A DNA stretch of 64,000 bases from Diaporthe sp. PMI_573 (Eukaryota; Ascomycota; Sordariomycetes; Diaporthales; Diaporthaceae). The notes below the pieces were generated by a model. It saw nothing but the letters and a program-made list of their open reading frames with translations. It was not told the DNA's origin and made no database searches. Below, piece after piece: positions 20,703 through 31,767 of this stretch; position 1 is the first letter of the stretch; each line of letters opens with the position of its first letter. The position numbers and the translations under genes were made by a program. The DNA is taken from contig JAJTUP010000042.1 in NCBI GenBank assembly GCA_021399435.1, positions 310,001 through 374,000 of the forward strand, in the 5' to 3' direction.

Positions 20703-21640
20703 CTGGGACAGTGGTTTCCTATTGCCCTTGAAGATCATGAGGGCTGGCAGTTTACGGCGACGAAGAAGGGGTGGATAGAGGAACAAATTGCTATTCACTG
20801 GCTTCGGAAGGTCTTCCTCCCTCAGACGGCGCCGGAGGACCCCTCAGAGTGGCGCCTTCTCGTGATAGATGGGCACCACTCGCACACAACGCTCGATTTC
20901 ATGTAGGAGTGCTTCTCGAATAAGGTGTATATCGTTTTCTTACCTGCACATACATCACATATGCTGCAGCCGCTTGACTACTCGATCTTTGGCCCGTTGA
21001 AGACGGCATTCGCGAAGTATCTCCATCAGCTTGGGCAGTATGATTCGTCCTCTGTGATGACGAAGAAACGGTTTCTTTATTGGTATCACAGGGCTCGAAT
21101 TGAGGTCCTTACGGAGGCGAATATTCGATCTGGGTGGCGGGCGACGGGTCTCTGGCCAGTGTCTAAGCATAGGGCACTCGGAAGTCACTTTATCGATGAA
21201 AACCGCCGGAGGGAAGCGAGATCGTCGAAATTGGGTGCTAGAAATCGCCTCAGCAGCCAATTTGACACCGATCAGTATTTTCTTCGGCCTGAAGGGACCG
21301 GTTTTTTAACCCCGAAGCGTTCGCAGGAGCTACGTGGCATCGTGGCCCAGTATGCCCGTCAGAAGCACTCGAGCCGTACACAACGACTCCTCTTTAGGAA
21401 GATTCTCAAGAGCTGGGACCAGAAAGACCTTGATCTGACGATGGCCTCACAAAAAATCAGAGAGCTGGAAGCCCAGATTGAAGCCAGCAGAACGGTCCGG
21501 AGGAAGAAGGTCCAACTGGACCCGAATGAGCTTTTTTGCCGACATTGAGGCTATTCGGAGGGCAAGACCACGCCAGAGGACGGAGCGAGGCAGTGAGATG
21601 CTCCTAAAACACAGGAAGCCGACCTTAGCGTTCTTTAGGG
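20703..21640 (+). pseudogene. pogo-2, 5'-truncated copy of the pogo-1 family
   Basis: Starts inside the DDE domain (QWFPIALEDHEGWQF) and follows the pogo-1 protein to its end (TVRRKKVQLDPNELF). TAG at 20904-20906 replaces the Trp of FMWECFSNKV. An extra T in the T run at about 21532-21537 shifts the last 30 codons; the expected FADIEAIRRA continues in the next frame. Two catalytic Asp positions remain (LLVIDGHHSH, LLQPLDY... changed to MLQPLDYSIF). The first half and both TIRs are absent. It is opposite in orientation to pogo-1. Confidence 0.9.
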
Positions 21641-22501
21641 CAAAAGATGGCGGGGCGATAGAAGAACCGGAGGGTTTCTCAACATAGTGGAATTCCTTCC
21701 ATCTGATGCATGGAATAAATTGAACGTGAGCTGTAAAGCTACTGCGGGAGGGAAGCAATCGTGAGGGAAGATAACTGGAAACCCAAGGAGATGTTTGTGC
21801 TTTGAGCTACGAGATTTCTGCTTTGCTTGGTATTGTGGTATGATCCGGTTTATTCTATCAGGAGGAAACTGGAAAGGTAGAATGATCGGGCGTATGCGTT
21901 TGGCTTTTGAAATACCCGTACTCGAACAGCATGACCTCTAATATAGAGTCAAATTTTATTAGATCCATGTTCACATCACACTAACAGGTGGAAGGCCAAG
22001 ATACTTGTTCTAAAAGAACATTTGGATCCTAGCCCGTCGTAAACCCTACCAATGCGTATCGGAAATTTAGAGGAAAGTCTGCACGCAGACTGGGTGCAGC
22101 GCATGCTATTAGGTCTGTCAATAATTGGCCATAAATGTGTCTCATGTAGAATATCATTGAATCTGAACATAGATACATACCCCTTACTACGGTATCACCG
22201 TAAAACGGTTAGAGGTGGCAGTTGGATACCGACTTTGGACCCACTTTTGCCCTATTTACGCTGACGAGGTGCACAACATTTCAAGACAGGGAGCCTGAAA
22301 TGGTCTGGGACACCTTCCTTAAAATGGGTCTAACGAAGCGGATGGATTATAAATAGTCAACATCCACCAGTCAAACATCTCCACACTCTCTAGTCACCGG
22401 CCAATTCCGGAGATCGTTGGGAGATAACATGCACAAACGTAACTCTAGTGCTGAAAAGGGTATTCCTGTCTTGTGAGGGTCTCCTTTGGAACAAGAACTG
22501 A
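21641..22501. other. No recognisable gene
   Basis: AT-rich, no coding frame with features. It may include the decayed 3' end of pogo-2. Confidence 0.35.
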
Positions 22502-22783
22502 TGGATAATCGCAGAACTAGAAGCAGAACGCGCCCGCATCCGAGCCCTCGAAATTTCTTTGGGTGAGGTGCAAGAAGAATTAAGACGCCAGCGCAGGAAG
22601 TCTGTGTCTTCAAGGAGGCTTTGCGATGAGGTAGAGAAGATATGTGATAAGTTGGAATGCAGTCGGGATTATTGGAGACATTATTGTGAGGAGGCGGAAC
22701 GAGAGCGAAATTATTGGAAAAGGATGTATGAATGCCTGCGACGCGAGCGAGGCAGGGTGAGGAAGGTGGATAGGATAGACTAA
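22502..22783 (+). CDS. Small coiled-coil protein, start not resolved
   Basis: Open frame from after TGA 22499-22501 to TAA 22781-22783 without early ATG; an upstream exon is likely. The protein is a charged heptad-like coiled coil (ELEAERARIRALEISL, EVQEELRRQRRK) with a YWR/YWK pattern near the end (SRDYWRHYCEEAERERNYWK). It resembles the 24536-24796 product in character (IIA...L, then Q/E-rich coil, then YWRDQY), so the two may be paralogs. Function unknown. A minus-strand frame over the same DNA was judged to be its shadow. Confidence 0.4.
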   Translation, partial: WIIAELEAERARIRALEISLGEVQEELRRQRRKSVSSRRLCDEVEKICDKLECSRDYWRHYCEEAERERNYWKRMYECLRRERGRVRKVDRID

Positions 22784-22899
22784 CTAGCGAGTGACGAGAA
22801 AGAAGCCACACGGGGAATTTATCCATTGAAATTTGCGAGCTAGTACTATATGCCTTCCAGCCGACAATCACACACTTTCACCATCTTCTCCAGGTCACA

Positions 22900-22907
22900 T
22901 ATATAAG
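22900..22907 (+). promoter_or_regulatory. TATA box for the 23007 reading frame
   Basis: TATATAAG about 100 bp before ATG 23007, a usual fungal spacing. Confidence 0.4.
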
Positions 22908-23006
22908 TCCTGCTAAAGCAGTCCCCCAGGAAATATTCGACCATTCTTGGTCTATTCACTCATTCCTGTCGGCCGAGAACTTAAGGAGACTCTACACCCC
23001 TGAACA

Positions 23007-23438
23007 ATGATTATGAAAATAGAACTTATCGTGTTGAGCACACTAACCGCTCTACTTGGGATGGTTTCTCGCCCGGCAGTCTTCTTCACTCACATGGAAT
23101 GGTACGTGCTTGCTCCCATCCTAGTTTGCGTATACCCAGCCCTTACGTTGCTCCTCTTTTTGACTATAAACTCTTTCGACTCAAAATTTACCACTTGTCT
23201 CAAATATCTTGTTTTCCTTATTATATTTTACTGCACGAGACTATTTACTGCTATCACTGTTGTCCAATACCTACCTCGAAAATACCGGCCGTTTAACGGC
23301 AGACCACACCAAATGACAATTAACCCACCTGTTCTAGGTAGGTTTGACAGACATGGAATTGCCTGCCAAGGCGGTATGCGAAAACACGAAATTCTAAAGC
23401 AGTCAACGCCTCAAACGTCAAGTCCTATTATAAGATGA
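23007..23438 (+). CDS. Hypothetical small protein with three hydrophobic segments
   Basis: A 143-codon frame from ATG 23007 to TGA. Three hydrophobic stretches at residues about 5-27 (IELIVLSTLTALLGMV), 31-53 (WYVLAPILVCVYPALTLLLF) and 64-90 (CLKYLVFLIIFYCTRLFTAI) are followed by a basic hydrophilic tail. The first could be a signal anchor; a three-pass membrane protein is the simplest reading. A TATA box precedes it. It has no recognised family. It is one of few uninterrupted frames in this half, but in AT-rich DNA a hydrophobic chance ORF cannot be excluded. Confidence 0.4.
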   Translation: MIMKIELIVLSTLTALLGMVSRPAVFFTHMEWYVLAPILVCVYPALTLLLFLTINSFDSKFTTCLKYLVFLIIFYCTRLFTAITVVQYLPRKYRPFNGRPHQMTINPPVLGRFDRHGIACQGGMRKHEILKQSTPQTSSPIIR

Positions 23439-24535
23439 AAAGAAAGTGGCTGCGCAGGGATGTTGTGTCGCTACTCAGGATGTACTCAAGACATTAGGTC
23501 TCTGTTGGTCATCTGCGGTGTAAGTAGTTCGTGCAGAGTGCCTCGTAAGGACTGTCCAGGGAGAAAAGTGGCGTAAGTGGCGCGCTGGGGGGGAGGACGG
23601 CCAATGAGATTGGTGAAATCCTAGCCAATCAAAGGGCAACTATCCTTGACCTCCCAAATCATAGTTTTTTGACCGGGTTCGGGTTCTAAAATACTGTGGA
23701 GAAAAGGTGGTGATTTTGGCAAGCTGAGCCAATCATGCTCCTCCTCGGCTGCAAGCTATCCGGTCCACCATTGGCCCGTGGCTGCTGAGCAGGCCACTAC
23801 TGTATAAGAATAGGTTGTAGAATCATGCTTAATGAACCTCTAGTCGACGACGTGGCGTGGCTGCAGGAGCGATTCCAGGCTTGGCGTTGAGATGACTGCC
23901 CATAAAGAGCTTGCACAATTTGAGCATTTCACAATTCGCGACTCGTTTCCTCACGACGACCATACCCCCTTGATCTGGGTCCTGGTGGTTGAGCATCCAG
24001 GGTAGAAGAATATACATTCAGGAACCTGTACTGTATAGTAGCGTCCCGATGTAAAGATGATGCGTCTATAAATGGTCAACTGCTTAAAAAAATGGCTCAG
24101 CTGTTTCCCAAACGGGACAAACCAAACGGGACAAATCCACAAAGCTCCAGTCACGACAGGATCAACATTGGGTGGAACACAATCTCATTATCCGACCGCC
24201 AATCATGTTCGAGCGGAATGGACAAATACCCGAGGGATCCCTTCCCACCGCACCCACAACTTGTAGATTAGGCGGCTTTCGAAGCAATATAGCTTGCCCC
24301 TTGGCTGGGTTAAACTTTCTCCCTTGTTGACATGACAGAAAACTTTGAGTCACTTATTATATATGTACAGCTTGTTGTCCACCAGCACATCCGATCTCCT
24401 CTAACACACTAGAAATATAGAAGTCTCGCGTTTTCTTTGTTATTCCCTGGGGCTTTAAATACCTTCCTGGCACCTGTGTGCCAGATACCAAGAAACATTC
24501 ATACCGCCGAACCGCAAGAAACGCAAGGAGCAAGC
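23439..24535. other. Intergenic, no gene seen
   Basis: Contains several CCAAT/ATTGG motifs (for example 23601-23635, 23728 and 23771) and, at 24358-24365, a TATATATG that would serve the 24536 frame. No supported coding sequence. Confidence 0.35.
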
Positions 24536-24796
24536 ATGGAGGCTAATTTCTTACAGTCGTCAGCGAAGTTTTCGCGAAAGGTGACCACATCCAGTGAAGT
24601 AGCACAAGAATCGACTATTTCGGAAAAGTTCGAAGTCATCATTGCGGGGCTGGACCGCCTGAATGCACATCTCGTCCAGGAACAAAGCAGAGCGCAACAG
24701 TTGCAGGACGAGGTCAAGGCTCAGAAACGTAAGATAAAAGAAGAACAGGGCGCGGCAGAATACTGGAGAGATCAGTACAAAAAAGCTCAGGGCTAG
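24536..24796 (+). CDS. Small coiled-coil protein, 86 aa
   Basis: ATG 24536 (MEANFLQSSAKFSRK) to TAG 24794-24796. The in-frame ORF extends 33 codons further up, but the second ATG follows A-rich leader sequence and gives a sensible protein. Residues about 32-80 form a coiled coil (LDRLNAHLVQEQSRAQQLQ, KAQKRKIKEEQ) ending YWRDQYKKAQG. TATATATG lies about 170 bp upstream. It is similar in layout to 22502-22783. Function unknown; such short coiled-coil proteins are common in lineage-specific fungal DNA. Confidence 0.45.
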   Translation: MEANFLQSSAKFSRKVTTSSEVAQESTISEKFEVIIAGLDRLNAHLVQEQSRAQQLQDEVKAQKRKIKEEQGAAEYWRDQYKKAQG

Positions 24797-26671
24797 ACCG
24801 CCTGAAATGAGCGCCATCCAGCACGGATGTACTCCTCCCTCGCTCCTCTCTCCCATGCTCTCCCGTCTTCCCTCCAGCATCTCCTCACATCATACCCACT
24901 CGACTCCTCCTCCGGTCACATCATCACGCAACCATGGCGCAGACGGACGCCGATGCAAACCGGAAGGTGACATTGTTCGGCAAGGGGCCATGAGCCCAGC
25001 GAGCACATCTCCGAGGTATTCCACGATTGCTCCTACTTCGAGGCTGTCCGGGAGTGGCCACGTTCGTGCGAAACGATCGGGACTAACTCCTGTCGGCGTG
25101 GTCCATTGGTACCCGGTCGGTCCGCTGACGTAAACAGCAACGACACTGCCCACAGTTTGAGTTCAATACTCCCTAGAACCCTCAAGACACGCTGAAGAAG
25201 GCGATGGGCCATCCCGGCCGGCTCGCCACCAACAAGGTCGGCAAGGGGTACAACGGACGCGGGGCCAGCGCTGCCAGCGCTCCCAATACTTCCAGCACCA
25301 GCACTACTGCTTACCTTGCCCCAGCTGGCCCCGATCCTCCAGTCACGGCAACATCGACCTGCGCCGACGTGTTGAGCGAGAGCTCTGGAGCGGCTATCTT
25401 CGACGGCCCCGGAGACCTCGTGCTCCTGGGGTAGCGGTACAAATTTGCTGGGTCGGCCGAGAGCCACAAACCCCACGTTTCCCATACCGACACGTCCGAA
25501 ACAACTCCAGTGGCTGAATATGTGTTTCCTGAGGCCGGAGGCCGATGCCCCCAGACTCCCATCAACATGGCAACCATGACCCCCAAACCGCCCAAGCTGG
25601 GCAGAAAGCGTGCCCGCCCCCATCAAGCTCGGACGGGCGCAGCCGCAGCGCCTGGAGGCCCCACGCACGCCAGGGCCTCCGCCGTATCGTGCCCCTAGTA
25701 GGAAGCGTCGCCATGCACCACTTGTAGTGAAGCGTGCTGATGGACAACCCTTGCAGGCTGCTGGGTTGGAGGAGAGCGCCATCGACTCACCCTGTTTTAT
25801 GCGAGGAGATCAGGGAGATGTGTCGGGAGACTCGCCGGCCGTCCGTAAGTTCTGTCATCGGAAGGTTGGAGCTTGCGTTCCAGAAGACTGCACCGCGTAG
25901 CACCGACTGGCACCCGAGCCTTCCTTGTCCTTTGGTAAAGGCAGTTCAGCCAGACCAGGAGACGGAGGCCGAGCACTCTGCGGTTGGGAAGCCATGGTTT
26001 GCGGGGTTATCTGGATATGTCGGGCAGTGGTGAGCCCGGATTTAGCGCCTGCGTCTCTGACCGGCCTGGTAGCTTTCAGTCCCTCCACATGCCGATTTCC
26101 CCATGCAAGAACCAGCCGGATCAACACATATTGAACAGAGCGCTGGAGTTTCGGCCCCCTCGGCCTCGGTCCCGGTTCCTGCCGTTGGGGGTGGACGAAG
26201 GTTTGCGATTCTTATCGTGCCCAAATGATGGCTATAATGGTGGACAATGCCCCCTCAGTGACCTAGGTTCCAGGTCTCAGCTCACGTACTTCCACTTCTC
26301 CTGGCCCTTCGTTTCTTGCCTCCGCGCACGAGTCCCTTGTTTTTTCTTCCTTTTTTTTTTTTGATATCCTTTGAAATACAGGACGAATGAATCTGTTTTC
26401 TTATTTGTGCTTCTTAGGCGCGTGATTGACTGGTGGAATATTTTGCAACTTCGCAGTATACATATCGTCATTGAGCTGTGACGTGAGACCACGAGGTGGA
26501 GACTATTCTTGTTATCATCGTAAATGAGAATTCAGCGGCTCAGGCTGACTTTGTAATGTGGCTTTTATCTACCTCTCCATGATCAGGGGAGTGTGTGGAT
26601 TGAACGTTGGAAGCCAATCACCAGCGCAATTTGAAATGTAATTCATTTTCAGAGAAATCCGGCATTGAAAA
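24797..26671. other. Locally GC-rich segment with overlapping open frames on both strands, unassigned
   Basis: About 24890-26230 is clearly less AT-rich than its surroundings and is open for long stretches in several frames (minus 25033-25782 is the longest). Plus-strand frames such as SRKRRHAPLVVKRADGQPL and CEEIREMCRETRRPSVS look protein-like but need frame changes to join. No domain recognised. A decayed gene or gag-like ORF is possible. 26230-26671 shows nothing, apart from a T run near 26350. Confidence 0.3.
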
Positions 26672-26990
26672 CTAGTTATTGTTCTTTCCAGACGGATATT
26701 TTCGCGAGTTGTGCCCGGGCTCCCTGCAATTTCCGCATCGGCGTCGGCCTCTAGGCCCCCTTTGCCGCCCCTTTGTCTTCGTGCTTGTGCCCAAAGGCGT
26801 ATGAGGCTTATCAGATGACACCGCTGCTAAATTCGAATTCCCCCCCTGCATCGGCGGCGGATGATGGCGACGTTGGCCTTCTAAATTTGCCTCCTGCGCC
26901 CCAGTAAGCTGCCCGCTTGAGGGCACAAACGCTGCCCCTGAGGGATACCACCCCGAAGCATACGGTGGCGGCTGGGGGGAAGCGAAGGAG
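26672..26990 (-). pseudogene. CCHC zinc-knuckle protein tail, last Cys lost
   Basis: Minus-strand frame with a Pro/Ser/Gly-rich lead (SPQPPPYASGWYPSG) and a basic stretch (KTKGRQRGPRGRRR), ending in one zinc knuckle, CGNCREPGHNSRKY. The fourth ligand is Tyr (TAT) instead of Cys (TGT), a G-to-A change. Stop at 26672-26674. Knuckles of this form end many fungal gag and transposase proteins, so a mobile-element origin is likely; the upstream part is not recognisable. Confidence 0.55.
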
Positions 26991-27280
26991 GGTGACGAAA
27001 TTGGCGGGAATATGCAAATGAAGCCTGACTCATGACAAGCTCGGCAGATCCTTTCTGCTGGAGAGATAACACATCTGATCTAGGACTGGATTTTAGTAAG
27101 ATACAGCGTGTCGTATATCTCCGTGCTCACCTTGCGTCGACGGCAACAAGAGCACGCGATGTTGTCTCTGTGGCCGCCTGAGCTGTGTGGATGTTGACTG
27201 ATAGAGATGCGGCTGTGTGGATCTACATAATCATGATGAATCAAATTAGACGACAGACCGTACGCCTGGGTGATGTCAGG
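26991..27280. other. No gene seen
   Basis: Short AT-rich stretch; no supported feature. Confidence 0.35.
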
Positions 27281-27595
27281 CTACGAACTGCTTGTAGGGT
27301 TAGTCGTGTGTGTACTCGTCGGTATCGGTCGCGGTGGAAGGCGATGGTATTTCTCGCACTCGTCAAGCCAGTCGTGGATTACGTGATACAGGGACGGTAG
27401 ATTACCCCGGTGAATTTCTTGCCCAGGTGGAAGCAAATATGTGGACTGTCTTGTGTCGATGACGTCCTCGCGAGTTGGTATACCTAAACCATTCTCTCCT
27501 GCATTGCTTGTGAAGTATTGGCCTTTATTAAGGATTCCATCAGTATTGCTGCAGTTGGGATGAGCATAGTTTGTGTTTCCCCTGTAATTGGCCAT
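27281..27595 (-). CDS. Hypothetical protein, 104 aa
   Basis: ATG 27595 (MANYRGNTNYAHPNCSN) to the stop at 27281. The middle reads like a globular protein (HRGNLPSLYHVIHDWLDECEKYHRL), and the WLDEC segment recalls the start of fungal HET-domain proteins, but this is too short to assign. TATATATA at about 27754-27763 lies 160 bp upstream on this strand. A first exon of a longer gene is possible. Function unknown. Confidence 0.3.
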   Translation of the reverse strand: MANYRGNTNYAHPNCSNTDGILNKGQYFTSNAGENGLGIPTREDVIDTRQSTYLLPPGQEIHRGNLPSLYHVIHDWLDECEKYHRLPPRPIPTSTHTTNPTSSS

Positions 27596-28747
27596 GGTCT
27601 CAAGTAATCAGGATGAGAAGTCTTTCCCAGTGGGCGAAGAAGGAGATTAGCCTTTGGGACGGATGACGCCTACAGCAGTATATACTATAACCGTTTAAGC
27701 CCTGCTCGGCTCTATTTACATCTAATGAGGAGGGTACGGTCTTCATGATGCCATTATATATATAAGGTAACGACCCAATGACAGATACCAGCCCACTTCT
27801 ATTACGAATACGTTGAAAAGGCAGTCTCATTCATCAAGTCGGAATGTATAGTGTTCAGCTTCGCGATTCGATATGTGACCAATCAGAATGTTTAAAGATT
27901 TCAAGGAGACTGAGAAATACAATTCGTTGTGGCTACCTCAATTGCTTGGTCGGTCAAAGTTAATGGCGGTACTCCGAATTCCACTTGGAGCATTGGCCTA
28001 TGGAATTCCAATTGCTTTCCCCCCCTGGAACCTTGACATGACGTAGCGCTGCTCCCAAACATGCGGGAATTCTTTGTGGACTGGGATTGAAACTCCAAGC
28101 ACCGTGAGATATGTACAGTCTCACCAAATAGTTGAAAGATAAAACGCCTAGTGAGAGAGTGTGCTTGACTAAAGCCTCGAGGCATCTTGGGCTCCCCGCC
28201 TCAGAACAATCAGCTCTCATACTTTCTTAGATAGGGTCTCAACTTGCATCATTCAACAAGGAACAATACATGTTGAGCGATTTTGTCGATCTCGCACATA
28301 AATTCCAGGATTCATTCCATCCTGTGTACCTATAGTCCCTCCACAATAATCAGCGAATAGTATTTTGAGTACTGGATGTCCATGTTATTGTCCCAGCCCC
28401 GATAGGTGGAGGGGGGACAGGTACTCAGCGACACTGGTCGCACCTTTTAGACTATAGGTGCACCAGCCTGCACATTGCACTTCACGAGGCCATTGTGTGA
28501 GGTCATGCATAATTACCTAAATCTAGTGAAGCTAACTATTTGCTGCCTTGTGATCGTTGGCATGCATGGCCCGGACTGCTGGTTTATTAGTCAGTACTGC
28601 GAGATGTCGAAATGGATATGGCAGTACGTCGTAATATGAGTATGATTTGATCTCCTGCTGAGAACGGTCTTGTTATCAATGATTGGTATTAAGAACGACA
28701 GGGATGCCGGGGCATATACCTGAAAACACAGTACTTTGACAATCCTT

Positions 28748-28771
28748 CAACCAATCAACCAATCAACCAAT
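28748..28771 (+). repeat. Tandem octamer CAACCAAT x3
   Basis: Three perfect copies of CAACCAAT in a row; each contains a CCAAT core. A related CAAT run lies at about 29285-29303. Confidence 0.8.
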
Positions 28772-28875
28772 CACGATGGGTAACGGAATGATCATTTTCT
28801 GCTCAGAATTTGAGCCATTAAAGTTTCGTCGAAGGACAGCTGACGTCAGTCAATCACGAATAATACTTCCCGATG

Positions 28876-28941
28876 GCATCCGGTGAGACGGTGCTTTGCG
28901 CCGGTTTTTTTACTCCCGGAGGAATAGAGCAGTTGGAATAC
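28876..28941 (+). repeat. Diverged direct repeat, copy A
   Basis: Matches 29591-29652: GCATCCGGTGAGACGGTGC here against GCACCCGGCGAGATAGTGC there, then TTTGCG, a T run and AGTAGTTGG/GCAGTTGG. Most differences are transitions. No inverted repeats or coding sense. Confidence 0.6.
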
Positions 28942-29337
28942 GATACCATACGTGGAGGCTAGCAATACAGGAAGTTGGGGCTGAGCCAATGGTCGGAGGT
29001 CTCGCTACCGTGTAGATGACGGTGTCGCCATCAATTTGGGTTACGACTTATGGTGCCTTGTTTAATGCGCAGTACTGTACTGTATGTATTGTATGTACAG
29101 TAGATCCCAGACGAGGCTTGATTTCCAAGGCCTACGTGTCGTTTTAAATTTGCATGGCTAAGGCTAGACTAGGCTAGCCGCCAAAGCTATGCAACAACTA
29201 CCTCAAACTTAATTAGGTGACCTCGTCTAGCAACAGGAGAACTTACTTTTAGCAAAAGACAACCAATCATTTAGCGTTAATGACCAATCAATCAATCAAT
29301 CAAAGTATACTAGACAGCCCCTGCCGGGGCCCTGGGA

Positions 29338-29440
29338 GCTATTTGTCTAATTACCTTCCGAGTTTCCGCCCAATCAGCTTTCGAAGTCCGGCAACTGTTA
29401 CAGCCAAAGCTCCGTTCAGTAACTATTCTAGACAAATAGC
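29338..29440. repeat. Inverted repeat, 12-bp arms, about 79-bp loop
   Basis: GCTATTTGTCTA at 29338-29349 and its exact reverse complement TAGACAAATAGC at 29429-29440. Could be the ends of a small MITE or a chance hairpin. Confidence 0.5.
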
Positions 29441-29590
29441 ACAGCTAATCAGTTAATCAGCTAATCAACCATAAGGTGCCTACAAAATGTTATTTGCTCC
29501 TAGAAATGAAATAGGGTATCTGCATCGTGGAATTAAGTTTGTTTGAAGGCTAGATGATTTTAGTCAATTACAGATCAAAATTGCCCAATT

Positions 29591-29652
29591 GCACCCGGCG
29601 AGATAGTGCTTTGCGCGGATTTTTCTCCACCGGCAGACTCGAGTAGTTGGTC
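29591..29652 (+). repeat. Diverged direct repeat, copy B
   Basis: Second copy of the repeat at 28876-28941, about 715 bp downstream in the same orientation. Confidence 0.6.
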
Positions 29653-31505
29653 TCCGGGTCACGACAATGGTCCTTGTGTAGTCCCCCAGAAAATGTGAAT
29701 AGGTAGTAAAATCTGTCTCGGAAACCATATTTTGCGGGTCGTTGCAGTAATCCTAGTATGAATATAATCCGGCATCTGCATTGACAGGCTCGTTTTATCA
29801 TCGCATATATTGGCTGATCTCTGGCCATCTAACCCACTCCTTTTTCTTCACGGTTTAGCAGTTAAAGACTGATTCATACCTATAATCCGTATAGCCGCAA
29901 TCAAATACCTGCAATTACAGAAGATCTTGAGACACATCTTTACCTATTACTTTCTGTATTGACATATATATTTGGCTGACAATTTAATGTAGCTGGTTAA
30001 TAGAAAGATAGGGGAAGCGCAAAGATGGCTTTTTGCTAAGACTTTGACCATCTACTTGTTGCGAACCACCATAGCTCATGGTTGCTTGGAAATAATAGCT
30101 ATAGGCTAATCCAAGCAGCATGAACTTCTCTCTAGGTGGAATATACATCATTTGGACTAGGCTGCTCTTCAAAGCAATTGGTGACTTCATTGCCGGGTAT
30201 TCAGAGCCCAAGCCAGGAGTAAAAGTCCCGGCGCAATCAAAGAAAACAAACCAATCTATTCAGCCCGTGCATGGTACCCATGCTCCACATAACGCTCTCG
30301 CTGCTGCTGTTGCCCTACGCCAACCAGTTGCTACTTCCAACCCCTCTCCTACATGAACGGCCTCTCCGTCAACATCCACACATCCTCACATTCAAATGCT
30401 TCTTACTCGGCCGGCATATAAAAGCGTTAATCGGGCAAACTCACACCTAACATTCGCTGTCCTCAGGATCCTGCCACATAAAAAGTTTGGGGACAACTCA
30501 CGCCGCCATAGCCGATGACAGGCTGAGAAAACATATTGCTTCAACCTCTTGGGCACAACAGGATGCATACAATAAGCGCAGGAGGTTCAACGGGCAACCT
30601 CAGCCAGGGTCCTTATAGAGCATTATCCGGGACCAAGCACGGACGCCGCTCTTTGTGCAACCGATCTACTAGACGGATCTCCATAGTCAGCTTCTCAGCA
30701 TTTGTTTTCACAGACTAGAGGATATCGTTAAGCCACAGCCGTCACTATCAGAGAGCTATCCCTGCAGCCCGAGGGCAGAAAAATTGTGTGAGGCAATCAC
30801 CAAGATCATATCTTTGCAACCAACTTTGAAAGTTGATAGAGAAATAGAGAAGTTACTCTCCATTTTCTATCCCGGATCTCTAACGGGGCCAACAACATGC
30901 AGCACTAAATCTTCAATTGGGACAAAAGTCTTTCTCTAATGTTGTGATGAACAGATTTTACAATATTCCTTTGTAGGGGACAGAACTTGCTTTAATACAC
31001 AACAGTACTTCTCCATAATTTGGGCGGGTACCTATCCATATCTAAAAGAGCCTATATAGGGGCCCAGCAAAAGTTCTTTGCTCGGTAAACGGCACATATT
31101 GCATAACAACTCCAACCCATTAGGCAAACCTACTATAACATTTCCCATCGGGGGTATATGGTTCATAATCCTTTCCTTATGTTGTAACACTAGGAATACC
31201 GATAGACATTATATTCAGTAAACTAGGGAGCGGTAAGTAATCTCTAACAGTACTATATAAAAATATAAACCTTTGATCTGCCTGTTCCGGCCCGGAGTTA
31301 TCGCCACTATGTTATCACCTTTACTCATCTACTTAAGTTTTGACAACGGGAGATCCAGGCCAACATCCTTGCACAAATACGGCATAACCATACAAAGATA
31401 AAACAAGGGTTGTGTCAATTACAACATTTTGCACCTCTACCCGTAGGTCAGACCTTCGGTTGTCCCTTATGCCGGGAGGCGTAGGTAGTGCCAAAACCCC
31501 GCTAC

Positions 31506-31673
31506 ATTGACCCATTCTTTTTATTAGAGCCCTCCTCAGCAAGTTGCCAGACAACAGTACTGTCTGCTTCTAAGAAATCTTCGTTGCCGCACCACTTTTT
31601 CTTAATAAACTTTTTGAGGACTCCAAAGTACTCCTCGATGGGATTAAAGTCAGGCAGGTAGGGCGATAAGAGC
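31506..31673 (-). pseudogene. Tc1/mariner transposase C-terminal fragment
   Basis: The minus-strand frame reads LLSPYLPDFNPIEEYFGVLK, the DDE_3 end block with the third catalytic Glu (NPIEE), then KKFIKKKW and a short tail to a TAG. Only this end of the gene can be read; the upstream sequence decays at once. It belongs to a different copy from the 19682 relic, which stops before this block. Confidence 0.75.
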
Positions 31674-31767
31674 TCTAATACATATCAACGAGGCTAACTA
31701 ACCTACAGTAGCAAAGATAACTAAGACTTTATGCGTACTCAAAGTACCTCTACAAGAGGCACAGATT

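Larger units (their letters stand above)
27596..31505. other. Long AT-rich region without recognisable genes, several short repeats
   Basis: No coding frame with family features; a 78-codon frame at 30120-30356 is probably chance. It contains tandem CAACCAAT, a diverged direct repeat and a hairpin-forming inverted repeat, listed separately. Confidence 0.4.

Noticed and set aside
22371..22871. A 166-codon minus-strand frame
   Set aside because: It covers the plus-strand coiled-coil frame and has no protein features of its own.
25033..25782. A 249-codon minus-strand frame as a gene
   Set aside because: It lies in a GC-richer patch where several frames on both strands are open; composition (Gly/Ala/Arg-rich) and lack of any motif point to an antisense shadow.
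27281..27595. HET-domain gene
   Set aside because: Only a WLDEC-like segment recalls HET proteins; the core HET motifs are absent.
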